From NCBI GenBank assembly GCA_017618075.1, contig JAFZUY010000031.1, positions 1 to 52,304 on the forward strand: a stretch of DNA of 52,304 bases, written 5' to 3'. The position numbers and the translations under genes were made by a program. The notes beneath the pieces were generated by a model, which saw only the letters and a list, made by a program, of their open reading frames with translations, ran no database searches and was not told the DNA's origin. Shown here one piece after another: positions 7,995 to 15,862 of this stretch. Every line of letters starts with the position of its first letter. The first letter of the stretch is position 1. The stretch comes from Lachnospiraceae bacterium. GTDB taxonomy: Bacteria > Bacillota > Clostridia > Lachnospirales > Lachnospiraceae.

Positions 7995-9050
7995 ATGGAT
8001 TTAATAGTACTAATAGGTTCCGGCGCAGTCGGCAAAATGACCGTCGGTCAGGAACTCGTGAAAATAACCGATTTCAGGCTTTTTCACAATCATATGATGA
8101 TAGAGCCTGTGCTTGAAATATTTGGCAAGTTTGACGGAGAGGTAGTTTCAAAGCTTAGAGAAGATATTTTTGATGCTTTTATGAGAACAGAATATCAGGG
8201 CCTGATATTTACTTTTATGTGGGGCTTTGACATGCCCTCCGACTGGGATTACATCAAAGGCGTGAGCGATAAATTCGAAGCCACGGGCGGTACTGTTTAC
8301 TATGTTGAACTTGTGGCAGATCAGGCGGTGCGCCTTGAGCGAAACAAGACCGAAAACAGACTTTTAAACAAACCTTCTAAAAGAGATATTGCGGTTTCAG
8401 ACGAAAGGTTAATCAGAGAGGAAACCAAGTATCGTTTAGTAAGCCGTGAAGGTGAAATTCCTTTCAAAAATTACATCAAAATCGACAACACAAACCTTGC
8501 GCCCGACGTGGTTGCAAGGAAAATTAAAGAGCACTTCAAGCTTCCCGGGAAAAGCAATGCGGAAATGATGAACAGAATGTTTCTGGAGGAAGTAAGGGAA
8601 GAGGAACTTGAGCAGCTATTGGAGATGCAGGTTGAAAGTTTTATGCCCCTGTACGAAAAGTACCATGACGAGTGTTCGCCTGCAATCGAGTCCATCGACA
8701 AGATAAAAGCAAGGGCAGCAGTCCCGAGCAGAACATACTATTTTATCGTTGTGGACGGTGCGAGAGTAGGAGTTATCAATATCGGAAACAATAATCCGAA
8801 CGAAAAAGACGTTTCTTTTATCAGTCCGATTTTCATACTGCCCAAGTATCAGAACATGGGCATCGGATACACGGCGATACAAAAAGCATTTGAAATGTAT
8901 CCTGAAGTGAAGACGTGGAAACTCGATACGATTCTTCAGGAAAAAGGCAACTGCCATCTGTACGAAAAATGCGGCTTTGTCAGAGTCGGCGAAGAGAAAG
9001 TCATAAACGATAAAATGACACTTATCGATTACGAATACAAAGTAAAATAA
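7995..9050 (+). CDS. P-loop kinase-like domain fused to a GNAT acetyltransferase
   Basis: Residues 1-185 form a small P-loop NTPase of the shikimate/adenylate-kinase type: Walker A variant GSGAVGKMTVG at residues 8-18, a TFMWGFD strand, then the lid-like RLERNKTENRLLNKPSKRD. Residues about 195-351 form a GNAT domain with the acetyl-CoA loop LPKYQNMGIGYTAIQ and a C-terminal LYEKCGFVRVGEE. The Walker A has Met where Ser/Thr is usual after GK, with Thr one position later. The fusion suggests sequential phosphorylation and acetylation, or regulation of one activity by the other, but no substrate is known. GGAGAT lies 7 nt before the ATG. Confidence 0.8.
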   Translation: MDLIVLIGSGAVGKMTVGQELVKITDFRLFHNHMMIEPVLEIFGKFDGEVVSKLREDIFDAFMRTEYQGLIFTFMWGFDMPSDWDYIKGVSDKFEATGGTVYYVELVADQAVRLERNKTENRLLNKPSKRDIAVSDERLIREETKYRLVSREGEIPFKNYIKIDNTNLAPDVVARKIKEHFKLPGKSNAEMMNRMFLEEVREEELEQLLEMQVESFMPLYEKYHDECSPAIESIDKIKARAAVPSRTYYFIVVDGARVGVINIGNNNPNEKDVSFISPIFILPKYQNMGIGYTAIQKAFEMYPEVKTWKLDTILQEKGNCHLYEKCGFVRVGEEKVINDKMTLIDYEYKVK

Positions 9051-9062
9051 AAGGATGAAACA

Positions 9063-10043
9063 ATGAAAAAATTCGAAGAGAAAATCTGGCTTGACGGAGA
9101 ATACAACTACAGAACGGCATACGGATTTGTGCCCAATATTCATGCATATCTTCATGACGATGACGAAAAAAGAGACTGTATGATAGTACTTCCGGGCGGC
9201 GGATACTGTATGGTTGTACCCCCTGAAGCTGAGGTTCCCGCGATGGAGTTTTACAACCGCGGAATGAATGTTTTCATTCTTACATACACTACCGATATCA
9301 CTTTCTCGGTACCTCTAAAAAAACAGCCTCTTAATGATGCTGCACGTGCGGTAAGATTCGTAAGAAAGAGAGCTTCCGAATACAATATAGACGGTAAAAA
9401 ACTATTAATCTGCGGTTTCTCCGCAGGCGCACATGTCTGCGGAACTCTCGCAGTTCATTTTGATGATGTGGCTGACGAAAACGAAGATTACAAAGATATT
9501 TCCGCCAGACCTGACGGAGTTATTTTATCCTACCCTGTTATTACTACCGGTGAATTTGCGCATATTTATTCCGTATGGGCACTGCTTGGCAAAGATGCTC
9601 CCAAGGAAGAACTGGATTATTTCTCACTCGAAAAACAGGTTAAGGAAAATACTCCTCCCTGCTTTATCTGGCAGACCGCAACCGACAATCTTGTGCCGGT
9701 TGAAAACAGCTATTTAATGGCAAAGGCCCTAAAAGAAAAAGGCATAATGTATGCGCACTATGTATTCCCCGAAGGTTTCCACGGATTAAGTGTTCCGAAT
9801 GAAGATTTCTTCTCAGGGAAATTTGATTCTTTTACGATGGATCAGGTAATGAGAGCCGTTGCTGCAGTTAAAAACGGCGAAAGTATAGATGTATCAGAAG
9901 AAAGAATTGCCGAACTTAAAGAGCAGTTTTCAGATAATAAAAAAGAGGAAGCACCGCCGCTTCCTCCTAATCCTGTATCTCTTTTTGCCGATGTTGCCAA
10001 ATGGCCCGATCTTGCTATGGAGTGGATGAAAAGAATTGTCTGA
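9063..10043 (+). CDS. Alpha/beta hydrolase, acetyl-esterase-like
   Basis: A 326-residue serine hydrolase with the BD-FAE/HSL-like layout: oxyanion loop LPGGGY near residue 42, nucleophile elbow GFSAGAH near residue 120, a TATDNLVPVENS loop carrying the likely acid Asp, and the base His in FHGLSVP. Related proteins deacetylate sugars or xylan fragments, which would fit the carbohydrate genes further downstream, but the immediate neighbours are unrelated GNAT genes. No signal peptide is present, so it should be cytoplasmic. The C-terminal ~45 residues, EEAPPLPPNPVSLF included, are an extension past the usual fold. It ends 7 nt from the convergent lipoprotein gene. Confidence 0.82.
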   Translation: MKKFEEKIWLDGEYNYRTAYGFVPNIHAYLHDDDEKRDCMIVLPGGGYCMVVPPEAEVPAMEFYNRGMNVFILTYTTDITFSVPLKKQPLNDAARAVRFVRKRASEYNIDGKKLLICGFSAGAHVCGTLAVHFDDVADENEDYKDISARPDGVILSYPVITTGEFAHIYSVWALLGKDAPKEELDYFSLEKQVKENTPPCFIWQTATDNLVPVENSYLMAKALKEKGIMYAHYVFPEGFHGLSVPNEDFFSGKFDSFTMDQVMRAVAAVKNGESIDVSEERIAELKEQFSDNKKEEAPPLPPNPVSLFADVAKWPDLAMEWMKRIV

Positions 10044-10050
10044 GCAGCTG

Positions 10051-10578
10051 TTACTGTTCGGACAGTGTTTCCAGCAATTCATCCATATCGACATCTGATT
10101 TGATATTGTATCTCTGCATAAAATCCTTCATGCATTCGCAATATATTTTTAAATCTTCCATAGCGGCTTCCAACTGCTTTTCGCCCTGATCCATTTTGGA
10201 TTCGTTTTGTTCGTTCAGGCCTTCCTGCATCAGCACATAACCGTTTCTTAATTCTTTTAGGGCCTTAACATAATAATCGTCAAAACCTTTTATTTCGTAA
10301 TCGTAGATTCCTGCATTCCTGTTTTCCGCATTAGTCACAACGGTATCCATATATCCGATAATTGTTCCGAGATATGAGACATATGATCTTATGTCGCTTG
10401 ACTGAAGCATTTGCTCGCTCGTAAGCTGCATGGCCTCCCAGTAAACCACATCGTTATGCAGGCTTTCGGAGTATTCTGCAAGCGCTTTCTTTTTTTCGAA
10501 GCCGGTACAGCCTGTAAGTGTTGCGATAGCGACAAGTGACAAAAGCACGTACGTTATTGTTCTGATTGTTTTTTTCAT
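10051..10578 (-). CDS. Putative lipoprotein, about 175 aa
   Basis: The start MKKTIRTITYVLLSLVAIAT is a lipoprotein signal peptide ending in the lipobox LTGC at about residues 21-24, so the mature protein would be anchored outside the membrane by Cys24. The remainder is mostly helical and charged with no recognised domain. Start 10578 was chosen because GAGGG lies upstream and the lipobox fits; a longer reading to 10680 would run into the upstream gene. It lies 13 nt downstream of the DUF6044-like gene on the same strand, so the two probably form an operon. Function unknown. Confidence 0.7.
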   Translation of the reverse strand: MKKTIRTITYVLLSLVAIATLTGCTGFEKKKALAEYSESLHNDVVYWEAMQLTSEQMLQSSDIRSYVSYLGTIIGYMDTVVTNAENRNAGIYDYEIKGFDDYYVKALKELRNGYVLMQEGLNEQNESKMDQGEKQLEAAMEDLKIYCECMKDFMQRYNIKSDVDMDELLETLSEQ

Positions 10579-10591
10579 TTTCAAATCCCTC

Positions 10592-12319
10592 TCAATAAAT
10601 TTTATAAACATATACTCTCCAGTAGCTGACTGAAGAATCAAATGCGCCAATGGCCGACAAACCGTACTGTTCGCAGTCATTAATCGGTGCTGCGGAGAAT
10701 ATATACTTACAGTTCATCTCTTTCATTTTATCAAAATTAAGATGTAAATCGTCAATACTTCCCTGATAATATTTGCTTAACATGTATGCGTTTGCCCATT
10801 CATGATAAAGAATATAGCAGCGGTTTCCCCAGTCATCAAAGTAGGCTTTGTTAAATTCACTTAATTCGAGTTCGTCTTTTATGATTTCACGGAATTCGTG
10901 TTTGTATGAAAGAGGATAGTTGTTGGAGTAACCGTCTATCGTGCCAAAGCCGTGGATAAGCGATGCGACGGGACACATGCCTATATGCGCCACGCGGTAG
11001 GTATCGATATCTTCGCCGATGGCGTCTTCAATTTCCTGCATCACGTCTTCCGCATAAAGGTTTTTCATGCTGACATAGTAGGATCTTTTTTCATTGCTTA
11101 GTGAAGCCACGAGGTTCTGGTGGAAGATGCCGTCCTGATCTTTTACGAGGAAGGCGAGAACCGCAAGGAAAATAATGTCTGTCAAAATGAATGAGACCAC
11201 TTTTCCTTTTTCGGGGAAGGCTTCGAATATGGCTGCCAACGACACGCCGGATAAAATATACCAAAGCGCCGGGAGGAAATAGTACACTCTTGAAAACTGA
11301 AAAGATGTAAACATTCCGGGGAGCAGGCTTTGTACGCGGATAAAAAATGTTGTGTTAAAGAATGCGTAAAGAATGGCGGTTAAAAGTATCGCTCCTAAAA
11401 GAGCCCCGAGTAAAGGAAGATATTTTCTTGCATTTTTGTTAAAGGCGGAAATGATGAGCGCGATTGCAGCGACAATGATAATCGGCTCATGCTTAGAAAC
11501 CGCTTCGTATTCGGACGCGCCGTCAAGCAGGATGTTTTTAAGAGATACGAAGAAATTAACGCCGACGGTTTTTAAGTCAAATTCGATTCTGTGGCTTACG
11601 AAGCCTGCGCCTGTCAAAGCATTTATGATAAGGTCTTTGTTAAGCAGAGCATATAACCCTAAAAGAATTCCGAATGCGATAAAAAGCGGAGCCTGAACTT
11701 TCTTTTTTCTGATGCTTTCTTCAATGGCGAGAACAAGCATTATTCCGAGAACCGCCCAGCCGGAGAGCGAAAGGCTCGTGGTTAATGCAAGGTAAGCCAA
11801 GAGGAAAAACGGGAAAATAAGATTTCGCTTCTTTTCCGCTTTAAGTATCTTTAAAACGCACCATAGAAGAAGAGGCATGCCCATAACGATGTTTCCGTAG
11901 ATACTGTGCACGGGGAGCATCGCAAAAAGAATTGCACTTAAGAATGCAGCGAAATTATTTTTGGAAGTCTGCTTTACGCATGCATACATTCCGAAGAACG
12001 CGGTGATTATAACGATGATATGCTGGATTAAAAATGCGGTATACACATTGAAGATTTTATAGAGAATCACAAAGCCGGGAGCGAAGGGAGCAATGCTTGA
12101 TGCGGGAATTCCGCACATCATTTTGTCGTATACGTCGGCTCCGAAATATCTGGCCGCGAAAACGTAGTTGATAATGGTCTCGTCGAGCTGGTCGTGCACT
12201 ACGAAAATGGCGCTTCCGACCCCGTAACGGAGAGTAAGAAACAAGACCGGTGAAAGTATTAAGATAATCGCCGGTACCCCTAAGTATTCAAATTCGAATT
12301 TCTTCAGTTTCTCGCTCAT
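10592..12319 (-). CDS. Polytopic membrane protein, DUF6044/YkoS-like
   Basis: The 575-residue protein has roughly ten or more hydrophobic segments in its first ~400 residues and a soluble C-terminal domain of about 170 residues. An early extracellular loop holds VHDQLDETIINY, resembling the HDNLD signature of the Bacillus YkoS/DUF6044 family, a layout also seen in GT-C glycosyltransferases. Transfer of a lipid-linked sugar is a plausible but unproven role. There is no visible ribosome binding site before the ATG: a TACAAT -10 element (12327-12332, minus strand) ends only 7 nt upstream, so the message may be leaderless. It shares the intergenic region with the divergent amrB promoter. Confidence 0.6.
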   Translation of the reverse strand: MSEKLKKFEFEYLGVPAIILILSPVLFLTLRYGVGSAIFVVHDQLDETIINYVFAARYFGADVYDKMMCGIPASSIAPFAPGFVILYKIFNVYTAFLIQHIIVIITAFFGMYACVKQTSKNNFAAFLSAILFAMLPVHSIYGNIVMGMPLLLWCVLKILKAEKKRNLIFPFFLLAYLALTTSLSLSGWAVLGIMLVLAIEESIRKKKVQAPLFIAFGILLGLYALLNKDLIINALTGAGFVSHRIEFDLKTVGVNFFVSLKNILLDGASEYEAVSKHEPIIIVAAIALIISAFNKNARKYLPLLGALLGAILLTAILYAFFNTTFFIRVQSLLPGMFTSFQFSRVYYFLPALWYILSGVSLAAIFEAFPEKGKVVSFILTDIIFLAVLAFLVKDQDGIFHQNLVASLSNEKRSYYVSMKNLYAEDVMQEIEDAIGEDIDTYRVAHIGMCPVASLIHGFGTIDGYSNNYPLSYKHEFREIIKDELELSEFNKAYFDDWGNRCYILYHEWANAYMLSKYYQGSIDDLHLNFDKMKEMNCKYIFSAAPINDCEQYGLSAIGAFDSSVSYWRVYVYKIY

Positions 12320-12348
12320 ACAAGATATTGTATCAAATGTATAAAATG

Positions 12349-12377
12349 TTGGAAAGAAAAGAATTTGGAATTATAAT
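12349..12377 (+). promoter_or_regulatory. Sigma-A-type promoter for amrB-amrA
   Basis: TTGGAA at 12349-12354, a 17-bp spacer and TATAAT at 12372-12377. It lies about 50 nt upstream of amrB and overlaps the minus-strand promoter region of the DUF6044-like gene, so the divergent genes may influence each other. Confidence 0.7.
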
Positions 12378-12425
12378 TAAACAGAAGCAGGTTATATTTT
12401 TAAAGTATTTTGAAAGAGGGTTATT

Positions 12426-13238
12426 ATGTCGGTTCTGGCAGCTTTTATGGTACCGCATCCTCCGCTTATCGTACCTGATATCGGCAGGGGAAGCGAAAAA
12501 CGTGTTCAGAAAACTATTGACAGTTACGAAAAGGTGGGACGTGAAATCGCAGAGCTTTCGCCTGATACTATCGTGATTTCAAGTCCGCATTCCGTGATGT
12601 ATTACGATTATTTTCATATTTCTCCGGGAGAGGGGGCGTATGGCGATTTTGCAAGATTCGGCGCGCCGCAGGTTTCTTTTACGGAGGAGTATGATTTGGA
12701 ACTCGTAAAAGAAATAGAAAAAATCTGCGTAAACGAAAACTTTCCCGCCGGTACAAAGGCAGAAAGAGATCCTGAGCTTGACCACGGAACAATGGTACCG
12801 CTTTATTTTATCAGAAAAGCGTACAAGGGCGGAAAGATAGTCCGTATCGGACTTTCAGGGCTTCCGTACGAGTCGCACTACAGACTGGGTGAAATAGTAA
12901 AGACCGCCGCAGATAATTTAGACCGCCGAATCGTATTTGTGGCAAGCGGAGATTTGTCTCACAAATTGCAGGAGTACGGTCCTTATGGATTTGCCAAGGA
13001 AGGCCCTGAATATGATAAAAGAATAATGGACGTCTGCTCGCGTGCAGATTTTGCGGAACTCTTTAATTTTGATGAAGACTTCTGCGATAAAGCAGCAGAG
13101 TGTGGCCACCGTTCGTTCTTAATAATGGCGGGCGCTTTGGATGGTATGTCGGTTAAGCCCACAGTATATTCGCATGAGGATGTTACAGGCGTCGGATACG
13201 GCATTTGCAGCTTTTATCCGCAAGAAGACAGGGGGTAA
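12426..13238 (+). CDS. amrB: AmmeMemoRadiSam system protein B (MEMO1/LigB-like)
   Basis: The 270-residue protein is of the MEMO1/class III extradiol dioxygenase-like family. It has the opening MVPHPPLIVPDIGRG with the conserved HPP motif, SPHSVMYYDYF, a DHGTMVPLYF segment and VFVASGDLSH, where His and Asp residues line the expected metal site. AmrB is encoded beside AmrA and a radical SAM protein in many anaerobes; the three are thought to act together on an undefined substrate. Here amrA follows after only one intervening codon in the same frame. No radical SAM partner is in the window. GAGGG lies 6 nt before the start. Confidence 0.9.
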   Translation: MSVLAAFMVPHPPLIVPDIGRGSEKRVQKTIDSYEKVGREIAELSPDTIVISSPHSVMYYDYFHISPGEGAYGDFARFGAPQVSFTEEYDLELVKEIEKICVNENFPAGTKAERDPELDHGTMVPLYFIRKAYKGGKIVRIGLSGLPYESHYRLGEIVKTAADNLDRRIVFVASGDLSHKLQEYGPYGFAKEGPEYDKRIMDVCSRADFAELFNFDEDFCDKAAECGHRSFLIMAGALDGMSVKPTVYSHEDVTGVGYGICSFYPQEDRG

Positions 13239-13241
13239 AAT

Positions 13242-13751
13242 ATGGATGAGTATGTAAGTCTTGCAAAAAAGACGATTGAATCATATATAAAAGACGGAGT
13301 CACGATTTCACTTCCCAAAGATTTACCTTCTGAAATGACCGAAAAAAGAGCGGGAGCCTTCGTTTCACTTCATAAAAACGGAGAACTTCGCGGCTGTATC
13401 GGAACGATTCTTGCAACCACAGACTGCGTGGGCGAGGAAATCATTCAGAACGCAATCAGCGCATCAACCCGTGACCCGAGATTTTCGCCCGTTAGAGCAG
13501 ACGAGTTGCCTTTATTGGACATCTCGGTAGATGTTTTAAGTGAACCCGAAGATATTCAGTCACCCGACGAACTTGATGTAAAAAGATACGGCGTTATCGT
13601 TTCCAAGGGCTTCAGGCGAGGGCTTCTTTTACCCGACCTTGACGGAGTCGACACCGTCGAAGATCAGATTTATATCGCCAAAAGAAAAGCCGGCATTATG
13701 CCGGACGAAGAAGTCAAACTTCGGAGATTTGAAGTAATAAGACACCACTAA
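13242..13751 (+). CDS. amrA: AmmeMemoRadiSam system protein A (AMMECR1 domain)
   Basis: A 169-residue AMMECR1-domain protein carrying the signature LRGCIGT near residue 50, ISASTRDPRFSPV, and the C-terminal half typical of the family (LDISVDVLSEPEDI, GVIVSKGFRRGLLLPDL). The biochemical activity of this domain is not established. A strong GGGGGT site ends 6 nt upstream of the ATG, which supports separate translation. The gene is in frame with amrB, separated by the TAA stop and one AAT codon, so the pair looks like a split version of the fused LigB-AMMECR1 proteins found in relatives, or the reverse. A terminator follows directly. Confidence 0.9.
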   Translation: MDEYVSLAKKTIESYIKDGVTISLPKDLPSEMTEKRAGAFVSLHKNGELRGCIGTILATTDCVGEEIIQNAISASTRDPRFSPVRADELPLLDISVDVLSEPEDIQSPDELDVKRYGVIVSKGFRRGLLLPDLDGVDTVEDQIYIAKRKAGIMPDEEVKLRRFEVIRHH

Positions 13752-13754
13752 AAA

Positions 13755-13780
13755 ATCGCCTGCAGAATACTGCAGGCGAT
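13755..13780. terminator. Bidirectional hairpin terminator
   Basis: ATCGCCTGCAG and CTGCAGGCGAT form an 11-bp perfect stem with a 4-nt AATA loop. A-rich sequence before and T-rich sequence after give a weak tract on both strands, so it can end amrA (plus) and rubredoxin (minus). Confidence 0.8.
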
Positions 13781-13787
13781 AATTATT

Positions 13788-13943
13788 TTATTCTTTCTCA
13801 AAAGCATCTTTGCCGATACCGCAGATGGGGCAAACCCAGTCATCGGGAATATCTTCAAAAGCTGTTCCGGGAGCGATACCTGAATCGGGATCTCCGATTT
13901 CGGGATCATAAACATAGCCACAGGGGCATGCGTACTTATCCAT
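13788..13943 (-). CDS. Rubredoxin
   Basis: A 51-residue single-iron electron carrier. The translated minus strand contains the two CxxC iron knuckles CPCGY at residues 6-10 and CPICG at 38-42, with the usual long spacing between them and the family residues [28 protein letters not shown] lies 8 nt before the ATG. It is divergent from the flavodiiron gene, whose product also carries a rubredoxin domain, so this free rubredoxin may deliver electrons to that enzyme or to rubrerythrins. It lies between a terminator and a divergent promoter region, so it is probably monocistronic. Confidence 0.95.
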   Translation of the reverse strand: MDKYACPCGYVYDPEIGDPDSGIAPGTAFEDIPDDWVCPICGIGKDAFEKE

Positions 13944-13974
13944 AGTGTAATCTCCTTTCCAATACAATATAAAT

Positions 13975-14020
13975 ATTATACTATATCTTACTTAACAAAG
14001 AAAGCGAAATAAAGTATAAT
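13975..14020. promoter_or_regulatory. Divergent overlapping promoters of rubredoxin and flavodiiron genes
   Basis: Plus strand: TTAACA at 13992-13997, 17-bp spacer, TATAAT at 14015-14020, reading into the flavodiiron gene. Minus strand: TATAAT at 13975-13980 with a weak -35 (TTTCTT at 13998-14003), reading into rubredoxin. The two promoters overlap, so one regulator could control both oxygen-defence genes. No clear operator dyad was found. Confidence 0.65.
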
Positions 14021-14065
14021 TAAATGGTCTGTAAATATATAAAAAAATTAAGGCGGGAGGGTATT

Positions 14066-15862
14066 ATGACAGTAACAAACGATATTAAATATGTTGGCGT
14101 GAATGACCACGCAATAGACCTTTTTGAAGGACAGTACGATGTTCCGAACGGTATGGCATACAATTCGTATGTGATTATGGATGAAAAGATTGCCGTAATG
14201 GACACAGTCGATAAAAATTTCACTCATGAATGGCTTGATAATCTTGCAAATGCATTAAACGGCAGAAAGCCCGATTATCTCGTGGTTCAGCATATGGAAC
14301 CCGACCATTCCGCAAATATAGTTAACTTTGCAAAGAATTATCCCGAAGCAACAATCGTTTCTTCCGCAAAGGCTTTTACGATGATGAAAAACTTCTTCGG
14401 CAAAGATTTTGAAGACAACAGAATCGTAGTGGCAGAAGGCGATACACTTTCTCTTGGTAAGCACACACTTAATTTCGTGGCTGCACCCATGGTTCACTGG
14501 CCTGAAGTTATTATGACTTACGATTCCTGCGACAAGGTTCTTTTCTCGGCAGACGGCTTCGGCAAATTCGGTGCACTCGATGTTGAAGAAGACTGGGCTT
14601 GCGAAGCAAGACGTTACTACTTCGGTATCGTAGGCAAATACGGCGCACAGGTTCAGGCAGTGCTTAAAAAGGCAGCAGGACTTGACATTCAGATTATCTG
14701 CCCTCTTCACGGTCCGGTACTCAGCGAAAACTTAGGTTATTATCTTAACCTTTACAATATCTGGTCATCCTACGGTGTTGAAAGCGACGGCATCGTTATC
14801 GCATACACATCTGTATACGGTCATACGAAAAAGGCTGTTGAACTTTTGGCAGATAAGCTTAAAGCAAACGGCTGTCCGAAGGTTGTGGTTACAGACCTTG
14901 CAAGAGACGATATGGCAGAGGCTGTTGAAGACGCATTCAGATACGGCAAAATCGTTCTCGCTACAACAACATACAATGCTGAAATCTTCCCTTTTATGAG
15001 AGAGTTTATAAACCATCTTACTGAGAGAGGATTCAAGAATAAGACAGTCGGACTTATTGAAAACGGTTCATGGGCACCTCTTGCAGCAAAGACAATGAAG
15101 GGTATGCTCGAGGGCTGCAAGAACTTAACCTTTACAGACACAACGGTTAAGATTCTCTCTGCACTTAATGACGAAAGCAAGGCTCAGATTGATGCGCTTG
15201 CGGACGAACTCTGCATGGATTACAAGGCACAGAGAGACGAGACAGCCAACAAGAACGATTTAACGGCACTCTTTAAGATTGGTTACGGCTTGTATGTGGT
15301 TACATCGAACGACGGTAAAAGAGACAACGGCCTTATCGTAAATACCATTTCGCAGGTTACCAGCTCGCCAAACCGTGTGGCAGTCTGCATTAACAAGGAC
15401 AATTATTCGCATCATGTCATCAAGCAGACGGGCATTATGAATGTTAACTGTTTATCCGTTGAAGCACCATTCTCGGTATTTGAATGCTTCGGCTTCAGAA
15501 GCGGAAGAAACGTGGATAAGTTTGAGAATGAAAAAGACAATCTTCTTCGTTCGGACAACGGCCTTGTATTCCTTTCAAAATACATCAATGCATTTATGTC
15601 GCTTAAGGTTGAACAGTATGTTGACCTCGATACTCACGGTATGTTTATTTGTACCGTAACCGAGGCCAGAGTTCTTTCCGACAAGGAAACAATGCCCTAT
15701 ACATATTATCAGAGCAATGTAAAGCCCAAGCCCGAGACAGAAGGCAAGAAGGGCTATGTATGTAAGGTCTGCGGATACGTATACGAAGGCGACGAACTTC
15801 CCGAAGATTTTGTATGTCCTCTCTGCAAACACGGAGCGGCTGATTTTGAACCCATCTCATGA
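14066..15862 (+). CDS. Flavodiiron protein with flavin-reductase and rubredoxin domains
   Basis: Flavodiiron enzymes reduce O2 to water or NO to N2O in the cytoplasm of anaerobes. In 598 residues the domains are: metallo-beta-lactamase (about 1-250) with diiron ligands in H76-x-E78-x-D80-H81, HW in PMVHWPE, ADGFG and CPLHGP; flavodoxin (about 255-400) beginning IVIAYTSVYGHT; a flavin-reductase-like domain (about 415-555); and a C-terminal rubredoxin with Cys566, 569, 584 and 587 at the short spacing seen in fused rubredoxins. It can therefore carry its own electron chain. ATG 14066 has GGGAGG 6 nt upstream; an upstream ATG at 14024 lacks one. It overlaps the next gene by 4 nt (ATGA). Confidence 0.93.
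   Translation: MTVTNDIKYVGVNDHAIDLFEGQYDVPNGMAYNSYVIMDEKIAVMDTVDKNFTHEWLDNLANALNGRKPDYLVVQHMEPDHSANIVNFAKNYPEATIVSSAKAFTMMKNFFGKDFEDNRIVVAEGDTLSLGKHTLNFVAAPMVHWPEVIMTYDSCDKVLFSADGFGKFGALDVEEDWACEARRYYFGIVGKYGAQVQAVLKKAAGLDIQIICPLHGPVLSENLGYYLNLYNIWSSYGVESDGIVIAYTSVYGHTKKAVELLADKLKANGCPKVVVTDLARDDMAEAVEDAFRYGKIVLATTTYNAEIFPFMREFINHLTERGFKNKTVGLIENGSWAPLAAKTMKGMLEGCKNLTFTDTTVKILSALNDESKAQIDALADELCMDYKAQRDETANKNDLTALFKIGYGLYVVTSNDGKRDNGLIVNTISQVTSSPNRVAVCINKDNYSHHVIKQTGIMNVNCLSVEAPFSVFECFGFRSGRNVDKFENEKDNLLRSDNGLVFLSKYINAFMSLKVEQYVDLDTHGMFICTVTEARVLSDKETMPYTYYQSNVKPKPETEGKKGYVCKVCGYVYEGDELPEDFVCPLCKHGAADFEPIS

Noticed and set aside
8616-9155. 179-codon minus-strand open frame
   Set aside because: It spans the junction of two plus-strand genes with clear domains and has low-complexity Phe/Val-rich composition.
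12328-12576. Plus-strand open frame overlapping the start of amrB
   Set aside because: It overlaps the promoter and 5' end of amrB and has no similarity; it starts near the -35 box.
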